Program-made: the position numbers and the translations under genes
Shown: positions 13,483 through 21,425 of the stretch, one piece after another
Numbering within the stretch: the stretch's first letter is position 1
How the letters are laid out: each line of letters starts with the position of its first letter
DNA from: an uncultured Bacteroidales bacterium
GTDB taxonomy: Bacteria; Bacteroidota; Bacteroidia; Bacteroidales; UBA932
Direction: 5' to 3'
Length of the DNA: 35,737 bases
Assembly (NCBI GenBank): GCA_947367375.1
Contig: CANBDZ010000012.1
Coordinates: forward strand, 1-35,737
Notes under the pieces: generated by a model
What the model was told of the DNA's origin: nothing
Databases searched by the model: none
Seen by the model: only the letters and a program-made list of their open reading frames with translations

Positions 13483-15216
13483 TCAAAACTCTGACATAAC
13501 CTGCAATTTAAGTTCGGCTCTGCCGGACTTTTTGCTTTTCATAAAGGGATACGATGTAAGCGAAGCCCTTCCATATATGCGTATATAACGGGAGCAGCAC
13601 CAACCTACATTCAGGGCACCCCACAATCCCCTGCCGTAATATGCAGGGATATTGAATGCGCCCGGGGCATCCCTTTCATACACATAGATCCTGTCGTCCC
13701 AATCATCTATCCGGAACATACCATATCGTATATATATGGATATATCTTCAGCCTTATGGCCGGTTTCTGCATATCCAAGAAAGGCATAACTATCGGACTT
13801 GACCATGTCTGCTCTAATGGTTGCGGTCCATTTCTCATATGTATATATAAAGGTTGCACGTGCTTCCGCACGCGATGGAATTCCCCAGGACCTGAGACGT
13901 TCTGAAAAGCGAAGCCTAAGTTCCAAGGCCTTGCTTAAAGTCATATTCCATTCTGCTCTCAGCTTTGCCTGAAGGCTGGATCTGGTGTCGTCTCCGGCCT
14001 TTGCTGTCGGGAAATATGCAGCGTCCAGAGACAGGGCACCTCTGGTTAACTCACCACTCAATGAGACTCCATACTCATTAGTGCACTTTGTCGTGCTTGC
14101 TGCCGCCGCACTCCTTGCAGATAAGTAGGAAGAAGGATAATAGCGGAGCAGAGCAGCCATGCGTACATCCTCGCTTACAGGATACACAGTGCCTGCAAGT
14201 GCGGCGGCACATCTGTTCACCCAGTCATAGGACGCCTCAGCGAAAATGTCAGTTCCTTGCAGGCACACTGCAGCATCGAGGGATGTCTTCATGTCTGGTA
14301 TGGACAAGTCAGCCTCAGAAGACCTGAAATCCGTATAATGCGTAAGGGAAAACACACCTTTGCGACGGATCCATGCGACATTCAAGGCTGGCATTAAACT
14401 ATGTCCATCACGCTCAGGGCGGGCTGCAAAAATTGTTGAGAACTTGAGACGTTTAATAGTAAAGTCCAGTGCTGCACCCCTTAAAGAATAATTACCCGTA
14501 TAGGAGGAAGATACAGATATCCCTGATGTCCTCTTAAGAAAAGAAGACGGTGAAGACAGACCGCTTAGGCTCATTCCGTTCCATAAGGCAAGGCCTTGTC
14601 CGAAACGTGCATTGAAATCCCCCAGCACAAGCTTTCCAGGGATCTTTCTGAAATCATAGGAAACATAACCGGAGAAAGCGTCCGGAAGTAGTCCGGCAGC
14701 CTGAGAGGTACGGGAAAACGCTCCTCCGGCAGAGAACTGCCTTGCTGCTTTCAGCTTGAATTTCATTCCGTATGTCGGTTCTCCGGAACTTTTCCACCCG
14801 GTCTTCACATCTACAGAACCTTGAAAGTAATTTCGCTCATCATAAGCAGAGAGATCACGGCCGGAAAGATCTATAAAAGGACGTATCTTTTCAACGACTG
14901 CCTTACCGTAACCATCCACTGAAGCCAGTTCCACGAAAGACATCACATCACCGTGTCTTTTCCTGTAATCCGTTAACGAAGCTACCTGGTATGGAGTCAG
15001 GAGCCCACTTGCTGACAAGGTGGCCGGAGAGACAAGATTGATTTCAAGAGGTCTGGATAAGTAAGCTCCAAGATGTTCAACTTCGTATGAATCAAGGTCC
15101 TCCGCTGAAGACACACCATAGAAAAGAAGTATCTTTTCCATCTCCTCCACACTCTGGGACAGCCCAGTTATTGCACGGCCTGCAAAAATGGCCGCAAGTA
15201 CAATCTTCCTCCACAT
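13483..15216 (-). CDS. helix-hairpin-helix domain protein with predicted outer-membrane beta-barrel
   Basis: A 577-residue exported protein. A signal peptide (MWRKIVLAAIFAGRAITGLSQ) is followed by ComEA-like helix-hairpin-helix repeats at about 55-120 (LEINLVSPATLSASGLLTPYQVASLTDYRKRHGDV, then FVELASVDGYGKAVVEKIRPF). The remaining 450 residues alternate short amphipathic strands rich in Tyr, Ser, Gly and Arg (SGYVSYDF, LVLGDFNARFG, YGVSLSGELTRGALSLDAAYFPTAK) and end LKLQVMSEF, as expected of a beta-barrel with a C-terminal aromatic. The ATG at 15216 was chosen; the longer frame begins with a TTG and adds 19 residues before the signal. HhH domains usually bind DNA, so such proteins may act in DNA uptake, but this is inference. 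It converges on mltD with only 3 nt between stops. Confidence 0.78.
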   Translation of the reverse strand: MWRKIVLAAIFAGRAITGLSQSVEEMEKILLFYGVSSAEDLDSYEVEHLGAYLSRPLEINLVSPATLSASGLLTPYQVASLTDYRKRHGDVMSFVELASVDGYGKAVVEKIRPFIDLSGRDLSAYDERNYFQGSVDVKTGWKSSGEPTYGMKFKLKAARQFSAGGAFSRTSQAAGLLPDAFSGYVSYDFRKIPGKLVLGDFNARFGQGLALWNGMSLSGLSSPSSFLKRTSGISVSSSYTGNYSLRGAALDFTIKRLKFSTIFAARPERDGHSLMPALNVAWIRRKGVFSLTHYTDFRSSEADLSIPDMKTSLDAAVCLQGTDIFAEASYDWVNRCAAALAGTVYPVSEDVRMAALLRYYPSSYLSARSAAAASTTKCTNEYGVSLSGELTRGALSLDAAYFPTAKAGDDTRSSLQAKLRAEWNMTLSKALELRLRFSERLRSWGIPSRAEARATFIYTYEKWTATIRADMVKSDSYAFLGYAETGHKAEDISIYIRYGMFRIDDWDDRIYVYERDAPGAFNIPAYYGRGLWGALNVGWCCSRYIRIYGRASLTSYPFMKSKKSGRAELKLQVMSEF

Positions 15217-15304
15217 GCCGCCAAAAGTATCGGATATTCTTAAAATTCTTGTTGTTTTTGAGCAAAACAACAAATGATTTTTCTTTTTTTTAAAGGTTTT
15301 ATGT

Positions 15305-15312
15305 TACATTTG
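15305..15312 (+). promoter_or_regulatory. likely -7 element of hpt-adk
   Basis: TACATTTG fits TAnnTTTG. A TTTC lies 21 nt upstream in a T-rich stretch as a weak -33 box. The element is 23 nt before the hpt ATG at 15336. Confidence 0.5.
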
Positions 15313-15335
15313 TGAGTTATATAAAACTAACCATA

Positions 15336-15878
15336 ATGAGCAAAATCACTCTACACGACAAGACTTTCAAGAAAGCCATCCCATACGAGGAAATATCTAA
15401 GGCCATTGACGGTGTCGCAGAAAAGATAAATGCAGACTTTGAAGGCTGCGAAGACATCCCTGTCTTACTGTGCGTCCTCAACGGATCGATAATGTTTATG
15501 GGAGAGCTCATGCAGAGGCTCAGATTCAATTGTCAGATAGTTTCTACCAAGCTCACATCCTATGAAGGCACAAGCACAACAGGACGAGTGAAGCAGGCCA
15601 TGGGTCTTACTGCCGACATCACAGGTCGTCGCGTGATCATAGTTGAAGACATCGTGGACAGCGGCAACACCATCGTCGAGCTCAAGGAGATCCTTAAAGA
15701 AAAAGGAGCCGCAGAGTCGTACATCTGCACTCTTCTTTTCAAGCCAGAAGCGTACAAGAAAGACATCAAGATCGACTATGTAGCGATGGAGACACCTAAT
15801 GACTTCATCGTAGGCTTCGGTCTTGACTACGACGAGCTCGGACGCAATTATAAAGACATTTATGTTTTAGATGCATAA
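15336..15878 (+). CDS. hpt: hypoxanthine phosphoribosyltransferase
   Basis: A 180-residue purine-salvage enzyme that converts hypoxanthine or guanine plus PRPP to IMP or GMP. The PRPP-binding motif is intact (VIIVEDIVDSGNTI), preceded by LNGSIMFMGEL and the flexible catalytic loop region TSYEGTSTTGRVKQ. The C-terminal IDYVAMETPNDFIVGFGLDYDELGRNYKDIYVL is characteristic of bacterial Hpt. The ATG at 15336 was chosen over a GTG eight codons upstream because that GTG overlaps the predicted -7 element. It lies 21 nt before adk; the two purine-nucleotide genes are probably co-transcribed and stop at the terminator at 16479-16526. Confidence 0.95.
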   Translation: MSKITLHDKTFKKAIPYEEISKAIDGVAEKINADFEGCEDIPVLLCVLNGSIMFMGELMQRLRFNCQIVSTKLTSYEGTSTTGRVKQAMGLTADITGRRVIIVEDIVDSGNTIVELKEILKEKGAAESYICTLLFKPEAYKKDIKIDYVAMETPNDFIVGFGLDYDELGRNYKDIYVLDA

Positions 15879-15899
15879 CACATCCTCTAAAAGGTATAT

Positions 15900-16472
15900 A
15901 TGAAATATTTTATCCTATTCGGCCCTCCAGGTGCGGGCAAAGGCACACAGGCCACAGCAATGGTTGAGAAATACAACCTTCACCACATTTCAACAGGAGC
16001 GCTTCTCCGCAAGGAGATTGCCGCAGGCACAGAACTCGGGCTTCAGGCAAAGGCCCTGATCGAGAACGGATGCCTTGTACCAGACGAAGTTGTAGAAGGA
16101 ATGATTGAAAACGAATTCAAGACAGTCACAGGAGTTGACGGATTCCTTCTTGACGGTTTCCCACGCACAATCCCTCAGGCAGAAGCTCTTGACGCAATCC
16201 TTGCCAAGACTTCAGAGACAGTGACTGCAACAGTGTCTATTATGATTCCTGACCAGATGATTATGGACCGCATCAAGGGACGCGCACTCAAGGAAGGCCG
16301 CGCAGACGATGCAAGCGAGGAGATCATCAACACAAGAATCGTCACTTACCACAACCAGACCGAGCCTCTCATCGAGTACTACACCAAGGCTGGAAGATAC
16401 AACGAGATCGACGGAGTCGGCACAATCGAAGAAGTGCAGGAGCGCATATTCGAGGTAATGGACAGACTCTAA
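15900..16472 (+). CDS. adk: adenylate kinase
   Basis: A 190-residue cytoplasmic kinase that interconverts ATP + AMP and 2 ADP. It begins with the P-loop GPPGAGKGTQ (residues 8-17). It carries the AMP-binding segment STGALLRKEI, the FLLDGFPRT motif (residues 83-91), and the GRADD / HNQTEPLIEYY segments of the CORE domain. The LID domain is the short form: no zinc-finger cysteines and only a few residues between DRIKGRA and GRADD. This fits the roughly 190-residue Bacteroidota enzymes rather than the 215-residue long form. It ends just before a strong terminator. Confidence 0.96.
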   Translation: MKYFILFGPPGAGKGTQATAMVEKYNLHHISTGALLRKEIAAGTELGLQAKALIENGCLVPDEVVEGMIENEFKTVTGVDGFLLDGFPRTIPQAEALDAILAKTSETVTATVSIMIPDQMIMDRIKGRALKEGRADDASEEIINTRIVTYHNQTEPLIEYYTKAGRYNEIDGVGTIEEVQERIFEVMDRL

Positions 16473-16478
16473 AGATAC

Positions 16479-16526
16479 ATGATGGATGACTGATCGGTCG
16501 CAAGACTATAGTCATCCATCATTTTT
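16479..16526 (+). terminator. strong intrinsic terminator after adk
   Basis: The 13-nt arms ATGATGGATGACT and AGTCATCCATCAT pair perfectly (16479-16491 and 16510-16522) around an 18-nt loop, followed by TTTTTATAT. The stem begins 7 nt after the adk stop codon. Confidence 0.85.
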
Positions 16527-16561
16527 ATATAGAACTTACCATTTTCAGATCTGTACAAACT

Positions 16562-16987
16562 ATGAAACGATTTGCACTCATTCTTTTGCTTGCAATCGCG
16601 GCATCTTGCAGCAAAACTCCACTTCAGGTAATTCCTGACGAATTCGTCGGCACATTCAGAGGATACCATTTCTACAAAGAGAACAGTGGCAACAATAATT
16701 TTCTCGTGCAGACTGATGCCATCAAATTTGAAATCCGACCAGATGGCACATACACCGGTACCACATTCTATGTCAATCCCAGTTTAGGGCTAGTCATTCC
16801 TGAAGATGGGCTATTCAGAATAACATCAGAAAATGACGGTACAGTCAAAGTGGTCAATGACAGTATAAGTTTCAGCTCGCACTATAACAATCAGGCTTTC
16901 AAGGTACAGATTCAGACAGGTATGTACCACGAGTTTGAGAATGAACGCTACTTTATGTTGCTCAAAAAAGATGACTTTGCTTATTAA
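16562..16987 (+). CDS. small uncharacterised lipoprotein
   Basis: A 141-residue protein with a clear lipoprotein signal (MKRFALILLLAIAASC, Cys16). The rest is strand-rich, with FVGTFRGYHFYKENSG, IKFEIRPDGTYTGTTFYVNP, LFRITSENDGTVKVVNDSISF and FENERYFMLLKKDDF. The alternation suggests a small lipocalin-like or other beta-barrel fold, but I do not recognise the family. It lies after the adk terminator, so it should have its own promoter, though none was recognised. It is 53 nt before the flavodoxin-like lipoprotein, and both carry lipoprotein signals starting MKR, so the two may form a unit. Confidence 0.72.
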   Translation: MKRFALILLLAIAASCSKTPLQVIPDEFVGTFRGYHFYKENSGNNNFLVQTDAIKFEIRPDGTYTGTTFYVNPSLGLVIPEDGLFRITSENDGTVKVVNDSISFSSHYNNQAFKVQIQTGMYHEFENERYFMLLKKDDFAY

Positions 16988-17040
16988 ATCATATCATAAA
17001 CCGACCCAGAAACAGCGATAAACTCCTAAATTACAATATC

Positions 17041-17838
17041 ATGAAACGCCATTTATTATTTGCAGTTATGACAGCTTTGACATTATCACTTGCATCTTGC
17101 GGTCCTGAAGCGCCTAAGAATCTTGTTCTATATTATTCACAGACAGGTGCAACAGAGGCAGTAGCACAGGAGATCCAGTCCCTCATCGGAGCAGACATCG
17201 AGTCTATCGAGATCCAGAATCCTTATTCCGGAACATACGGTGAAACAATTGCAAGAGTGAGCCAGGAGAGAGAGAATGGAACACTCCCTGAAGTACTTCC
17301 ATTGAAATCAGATCTTTCAAAGTACGATGTCATTTTCCTGGGTTACCCGATCTGGTTCGGCACTTATGCTCCACCTATCGCCTCATTGGTAAAGGAGTAC
17401 GACTTTGCAGGCAAGAAGATTGTCACATTCTGCACATTCGGAAGTGGCGGAGTGGAGCCGGCAGCAAAAGACCTGACAGCAGCTCTTCCAAAGGCGGCCA
17501 TCGCAGAAAATCATTACGGCATCCGCAATGCACGCATTAAATCTGCAGCTAAAGAGGTAAGAAGATTCCTCATTGAAAATGGTTATGCAGAAGGCGAACT
17601 TGAGGCCCTCCCTGGCTACTCTGAGATGAGACCGGTAACAGAAGAAGAGAAGCAGATCTTCGACGCAGCATGCGGCAATTATCAGTTCCCTCTCGGCACA
17701 CCGGTTCTCGCTGGCAAGAGAGGCACTTCTGAAGGAGTTGACTACATCTACGAGGTAGACAGCAACGGTGCAACCACTACAATATATGTAACAGTACCAG
17801 AGGGTTCAGCCCCAGAATTCACAAGAGTAGTAAGATAA
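17041..17838 (+). CDS. flavodoxin-like lipoprotein
   Basis: A 265-residue protein that joins a lipoprotein signal (MKRHLLFAVMTALTLSLASC, Cys20) to a flavodoxin fold. The FMN phosphate loop is YYSQTGATEAVA (about 31-42). The isoalloxazine-flanking segments are FLGYPIWFGTYAPPIASLV and FCTFGSGGVEPAAKDL. This matches the Flavodoxin_4-type family rather than electron-carrier FldA. About 60 residues follow the fold (from the LPGYSEMRPVTEEE segment onward), ending in an Ile/Thr-rich beta region. A flavodoxin outside the cytoplasm would need another envelope redox partner; none is adjacent. The export call rests on the hydrophobic core and lipobox only. Confidence 0.82.
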   Translation: MKRHLLFAVMTALTLSLASCGPEAPKNLVLYYSQTGATEAVAQEIQSLIGADIESIEIQNPYSGTYGETIARVSQERENGTLPEVLPLKSDLSKYDVIFLGYPIWFGTYAPPIASLVKEYDFAGKKIVTFCTFGSGGVEPAAKDLTAALPKAAIAENHYGIRNARIKSAAKEVRRFLIENGYAEGELEALPGYSEMRPVTEEEKQIFDAACGNYQFPLGTPVLAGKRGTSEGVDYIYEVDSNGATTTIYVTVPEGSAPEFTRVVR

Positions 17839-17877
17839 TCGGCATTCATCATTCACATAGTCTCTAAAATTTGCAAG

Positions 17878-17901
17878 GGTAGTATTGAAAATAATACTAC
17901 C
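17878..17901 (+). promoter_or_regulatory. 9-bp inverted repeat overlapping the predicted obg -7 element
   Basis: GGTAGTATT (17878-17886) and AATACTACC (17893-17901) pair perfectly around a 6-nt loop. The right arm overlaps the -7 candidate TACCTTTG at 17898-17905. It could be an operator or a terminator for the upstream lipoprotein gene; only TTTG follows as a U-tract. Confidence 0.45.
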
Positions 17902-17905
17902 TTTG
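17898..17905 (+). promoter_or_regulatory. likely -7 element of obg
   Basis: TACCTTTG, identical to the -7 box of the tRNA-Phe promoter, lies 54 nt before the obg ATG. The nearest TTTG upstream (17870-17873) is 24 nt away, longer than the usual 19-21. Confidence 0.5.
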
Positions 17906-17959
17906 TACGTTGAAACAATTGAGACATTTCGGGTATATATAAATATAAAGGAAAAGATT

Positions 17960-19015
17960 ATGGCGGATTCGAATTTTATTGACTATGTGAAGGTATATTG
18001 CCGTTCAGGCAATGGCGGTGCGGGTTCTACGCACATGAGAAGAGAGAAATATATCCCGAAGGGTGGTCCTGACGGAGGTGACGGCGGTCGCGGAGGTCAT
18101 ATCATCCTCAGAGCGAATCCTCAGTTCTGGACATTGATCCACCTCAAGTACCGCAAGCACATCATGGCAGAGCACGGTGCTGCAGGTAGCGGACAGCTGA
18201 TGAAGGGAAAAAACGGTGAAGACATCTATCTTGATGTTCCGCTTGGAACTGTTGCAAAGAATGCAGAGACAGGAGAGATCCTGTTCGAGCTCGTGGAGCC
18301 TTACGAGGAGAGAATCCTTGTGAAGGGTGGCCGCGGAGGTCTTGGCAACAACAACTTCAAGACTGCAACAAACCAGACTCCACGTTACTCACAGCCAGGT
18401 GAGCCTTATGAAGAAGGATGGTTCATCCTTGAGCTCAAGCTCCTTGCCGATGTGGGTCTTGTTGGTTTCCCGAACGCAGGTAAGTCTACACTGCTCTCTA
18501 CAGTTTCAGCTGCACGTCCAAAGATTGCAGACTATCCGTTCACTACTCTCGAGCCTAACCTCGGTATTGTAAGCTACTACGACGACAAGTCTTTCGTAAT
18601 GGCAGACATCCCGGGAATCATCGAGGGAGCACACGAAGGAAAGGGCATCGGTATGCGTTTCCTCCGTCACATCGAGCGTAACTCCATCCTCCTGTTCATG
18701 GTAGCAGCAGACCAGGATGACATAAAGCAGGGATATGAGGTCCTCCTCAACGAGCTCCGCGAGTACAATCCTGAGCTCCTCGTTAAAGACCGTGTTCTTG
18801 CTATCACAAAGTCTGACATGCTTGACGAACAGCTCAAGAGCGAGATCCGTGAGCAGCTTCCGACTGACCTTCCACACGTGTTCATATCATCATTCACACA
18901 GGAGGGAATCAAGGAGTTGAAGGACCTTCTTTGGGAAGCACTTCACAGGGAAGTGGAGGTAGAGGATGCACCTGTCATTCTTTTCCCTAACGACGACAAC
19001 GAAAAAGTACTCTAA
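17960..19015 (+). CDS. obg: ribosome-associated GTPase Obg/CgtA
   Basis: A 351-residue GTPase that acts in 50S subunit maturation and stress control. The Obg fold occupies residues about 1-155 with its glycine-rich signature ([35 protein letters not shown]). The G domain follows: G1 [10 protein letters not shown]2 [10 protein letters not shown]3 [15 protein letters not shown]4 TKSD, G5 SSFTQ. There is no C-terminal OCT domain, and the protein ends in a short acidic tail, as in many Bacteroidota. The ATG at 17960 ([17 protein letters not shown]) is the family start; a longer frame from 17885 would begin within the predicted promoter. Confidence 0.96.
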   Translation: MADSNFIDYVKVYCRSGNGGAGSTHMRREKYIPKGGPDGGDGGRGGHIILRANPQFWTLIHLKYRKHIMAEHGAAGSGQLMKGKNGEDIYLDVPLGTVAKNAETGEILFELVEPYEERILVKGGRGGLGNNNFKTATNQTPRYSQPGEPYEEGWFILELKLLADVGLVGFPNAGKSTLLSTVSAARPKIADYPFTTLEPNLGIVSYYDDKSFVMADIPGIIEGAHEGKGIGMRFLRHIERNSILLFMVAADQDDIKQGYEVLLNELREYNPELLVKDRVLAITKSDMLDEQLKSEIREQLPTDLPHVFISSFTQEGIKELKDLLWEALHREVEVEDAPVILFPNDDNEKVL

Positions 19016-19017
19016 AT

Positions 19018-19602
19018 ATGTTCTGGCAGGAAGTTCACAGACTTGACCAGCAGCTTACTCTGGCCATCAACAGCTGGGATTCGGCTATCACAGACCGTAT
19101 CTGGCAGTTCTTTTCGGACATTCCTGTCTGGATACCGATGTACGTAATCATCATAGTCCTGCTCTTCATGAGGTTAGGATGGAAGAAGGGTCTTATAGCC
19201 ACTTTGGCTGCATTGATAACCTTCGGTTTCTGCGACCAGTTCTCCAACCTCATAAAGGACCTTGTAGGACGTGTCAGACCTCTGAACGACGAATTCATGC
19301 TGGCTTCCGGACTGAACGTCCTGGAAAAAGGAAGCCGCAGCTTCAGTTTCTTCTCCGCACACGCAGCAAATTCATTCGGACTTGCGGCGTGCACAGTAAC
19401 ATGTTTCAGGATGGACACCAGGTTGAAATATAAAGGCTATGCAGCCTGGATGTTCACATGGGCGACCCTTGTAGCGCTGAGCCGCATATTTGTGGGCAAG
19501 CACTATTTAGGCGACGTCCTCGCCGGCTCCATCATAGGAGCGGCCGCAGGAGTCGCCTTCGCAATGCTTGCCAAATATGTGATCAGGAAATGCAGGTTAT
19601 AG
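19018..19602 (+). CDS. PAP2-family membrane phosphatase
   Basis: A 194-residue integral membrane protein with about five to six hydrophobic segments. The three phosphatase motifs are present: K-x6-RP (KDLVGRVRP, about residues 81-89), SAHAANS (the PSGH equivalent, with Ser-Ala-His), and SRIFVGKHYLGD (SR-x5-H-x3-D). Such enzymes hydrolyse lipid pyrophosphates or phosphates, for example undecaprenyl pyrophosphate, phosphatidylglycerol phosphate or lipid A; which one cannot be read here. It starts 2 nt after obg, so the two are co-transcribed. Its stop codon lies within a palindrome shared with the stop of convergent murF, and the two reading frames overlap by 6 nt. Confidence 0.9.
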   Translation: MFWQEVHRLDQQLTLAINSWDSAITDRIWQFFSDIPVWIPMYVIIIVLLFMRLGWKKGLIATLAALITFGFCDQFSNLIKDLVGRVRPLNDEFMLASGLNVLEKGSRSFSFFSAHAANSFGLAACTVTCFRMDTRLKYKGYAAWMFTWATLVALSRIFVGKHYLGDVLAGSIIGAAAGVAFAMLAKYVIRKCRL

Positions 19603-19616
19603 AGTCTCTATAACCT
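19594..19616. terminator. bidirectional palindrome containing the stops of PAP2 and murF
   Basis: AGGTTATAGAG and CTCTATAACCT are perfect 11-nt arms around a single T. The TAG of the PAP2 gene (19600-19602) and the TAA of murF (19597-19599, minus strand) both lie inside. TTT follows on the plus strand. Placement between convergent genes suggests a bidirectional terminator, although the U-tracts are short. Confidence 0.6.
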
Positions 19617-20943
19617 TTTCCATTCTTGTTCCACGAGATCCCTTGATAAGAACTACAGAACCTGATACACTGGCTGACTTCAGATAGTCGGCCAGTTCTT
19701 GTGATGTCAGGAAGCTTCTGTAACCTGCAGGATGCTCTACCTCTTTCAAGGCCTTCTCAAACTCAGATCCAACAAAACAAACTTCCTTCAGGCCTGTCTC
19801 TATGGCAGTTCCGACTACCTTGATGTGCTCAGCTACAGAGTCCTCTCCAAGCTCAAGCATGTCTCCAAGCATAGCCACCTTGCTGTCAGACTGCACATTC
19901 GCAAAATTCGCCAATGCAGCAGCCATACTTGTAGGATTGGCATTATATGCATCCACAATAAGGGTGTTACGCTCAGTCTTTACCATCTGAGAACGGTTGT
20001 TTGAAGGCACATAAGCCTCAACAGCCTTCACAGCCTCCTCTCTTGAAACACCGAAATACTCACCTACGGCAAGGGCCGCCATCACATTGTCCGCATTATA
20101 CGCGCCTACGAGATTAGTAGCGATGACACGACCGCCGAGGTCAATACGGAGGTAAGGATATTCAGGGGTCGAAGGAAGTACTTTCGCACCGGAATAGTCA
20201 AGTCCATACGGCAATATGAGAGAGTAAGGACGCTCAGGATCTGACTGTAGGTTACGCTCAGATGCCATCTGGCACAGATGAGGGTTGTCCACATTCAGGA
20301 ACACCTTGTCAGAAGTTCGGCGGAGATAGTCGTAAAGTTCACCCTTTGTGCTCTTCACTCCCTCAAAGCTGCCGAAACCGAGCAGGTGGGCCTTACCCAC
20401 ATTAGTCACAAGACCGTAATTAGGAAGTGCGATATCCACAAGCTCCTTGATGTCGCCAGGATGGCTTGCTCCCATTTCCACAACAGCAAGCTGAGTCTGA
20501 GGATTGATCTTCAGAAGGGTAAGCGGAACGCCAATGCTGTTGTTCAGGTTGCCTTCAGTTGCTGTGACGCGGTACTTCACAGAAAGGACTTCTCTTATGA
20601 GTTCCTTAGTGGTAGTCTTTCCGTTTGTTCCTGTCAAAGCGATGACAGTCAATGGTTTTCCGTCAACTATGGTCATAGACCTGTGCCATCTTGCAAGCTC
20701 CTGCAAGGTCTTGAGTGTGTCCTCAACCTTGATCAGGCGCGGATCATCAGATCCGCCGGCAGGTCCTGCCACATTCACTACCGCGTAAGCTGCACCGGCT
20801 TCCAGAGCCTTGAGCGCATACTCATTACCGTCAAAATTCTCACCCTTAAGGGCAAAGAACATCTCTCCACCCTTGATTGCGCGGCTGTCAGTAGTCACGA
20901 CACCGCAGTCAAGAAACTTTCTATAGATATCTACTATTATCAT
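19597..20943 (-). CDS. murF: UDP-N-acetylmuramoyl-tripeptide--D-alanyl-D-alanine ligase
   Basis: A 448-residue cytoplasmic Mur ligase that adds D-Ala-D-Ala to UDP-MurNAc-tripeptide in peptidoglycan synthesis. The N-terminal uridine-binding domain has the MurF motif VTTDSRAIKGGEMFFALKG. The ATP site is ALTGTNGKTTTKEL (about residue 112), followed by the family signature NLNNSIGVPLTLL and EMGASHPGDIKEL. The C-terminal domain carries VDAYNANPTSM and LGDMLELGEDS, both typical of MurF. The ATG at 20943 (MIIVDIYRKF) is preferred to a TTG two codons upstream. It is the last gene of a seven-gene minus-strand operon. A stable hairpin occupies the region where a ribosome would land (20954-20974). Confidence 0.96.
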   Translation of the reverse strand: MIIVDIYRKFLDCGVVTTDSRAIKGGEMFFALKGENFDGNEYALKALEAGAAYAVVNVAGPAGGSDDPRLIKVEDTLKTLQELARWHRSMTIVDGKPLTVIALTGTNGKTTTKELIREVLSVKYRVTATEGNLNNSIGVPLTLLKINPQTQLAVVEMGASHPGDIKELVDIALPNYGLVTNVGKAHLLGFGSFEGVKSTKGELYDYLRRTSDKVFLNVDNPHLCQMASERNLQSDPERPYSLILPYGLDYSGAKVLPSTPEYPYLRIDLGGRVIATNLVGAYNADNVMAALAVGEYFGVSREEAVKAVEAYVPSNNRSQMVKTERNTLIVDAYNANPTSMAAALANFANVQSDSKVAMLGDMLELGEDSVAEHIKVVGTAIETGLKEVCFVGSEFEKALKEVEHPAGYRSFLTSQELADYLKSASVSGSVVLIKGSRGTRMEKVIETL

Positions 20944-20953
20944 ATTCAAACAA

Positions 20954-20974
20954 ATCCCCGGACCAGCCGGGGAT
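20954..20974 (-). promoter_or_regulatory. 8-bp hairpin just upstream of the murF start
   Basis: ATCCCCGG and CCGGGGAT (20954-20961, 20967-20974) pair perfectly around a 5-nt loop. The hairpin ends 10 nt before the murF ATG and is followed on the minus strand by TTTGTTTG. It may attenuate transcription into murF or limit its translation. Confidence 0.55.
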
Positions 20975-20988
20975 ATATCATTTATAGG

Positions 20989-21420
20989 TTATCGTCCGGT
21001 ACTTCCGAAGCCACCGGCACCTCTTTCAGTTTCGTCGAGCACCTCGACCTCGTCCCATTCCACCTTTTCGTACCTTGCCACGACCATCTGGGCGATTCTC
21101 TCACCCGGATTGATCACGAAAGGTTCATTGGAAAGGTTGACAAGGATCACTCTTACCTCGCCTCTGTAGTCAGCATCGATAGTGCCCGGAGAATTGAGCA
21201 CAGAGATGCCGTACTTTGCTGCAAGGCCGCTTCGAGGTCTTACCTGCGCTTCCGTTCCGTCAGGAAGCGCAAGGTAAAGGCCTGTAGGTATCATAGCCCT
21301 CTCAAGAGGTCCGAGAGTAACCGGCTCTGTGATGTCAGCCTTGAGGTCCATTCCGGCAGACTTTTCAGTCGCATATGCTGGAGTAGGCCAAGCTGATTTG
21401 TTTACAATCTTTACTTTCAT
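20989..21420 (-). CDS. dut: deoxyuridine 5'-triphosphate nucleotidohydrolase
   Basis: A 143-residue trimeric dUTPase that hydrolyses dUTP to dUMP and pyrophosphate, keeping uracil out of DNA and supplying dTMP synthesis. All five conserved motifs are visible: motif 1 [10 protein letters not shown], motif 2 [11 protein letters not shown], motif 3 [18 protein letters not shown], motif 4 GERIAQMVV, and motif 5 [11 protein letters not shown] at the C-terminus. Length is standard. It lies 5 nt after the GH3 gene and 45 nt before murF in the minus-strand operon. Confidence 0.97.
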   Translation of the reverse strand: MKVKIVNKSAWPTPAYATEKSAGMDLKADITEPVTLGPLERAMIPTGLYLALPDGTEAQVRPRSGLAAKYGISVLNSPGTIDADYRGEVRVILVNLSNEPFVINPGERIAQMVVARYEKVEWDEVEVLDETERGAGGFGSTGR

Positions 21421-21425
21421 AAGTC

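Noticed and set aside
13480..13500. TGTCA...TGACA hairpin between mltD and the HhH gene
   Set aside because: Only a 5-bp stem with no U-tract; too weak to call a terminator.
15217..15273. Upstream TTG start for the HhH protein
   Set aside because: It adds 19 residues before a good signal peptide and uses a rare start codon.
20278..21396. 372-residue plus-strand open frame
   Set aside because: It lies entirely antisense to murF and dut, both of which have full family motifs; the translation is rich in Ser, Cys and His with no recognisable domain.
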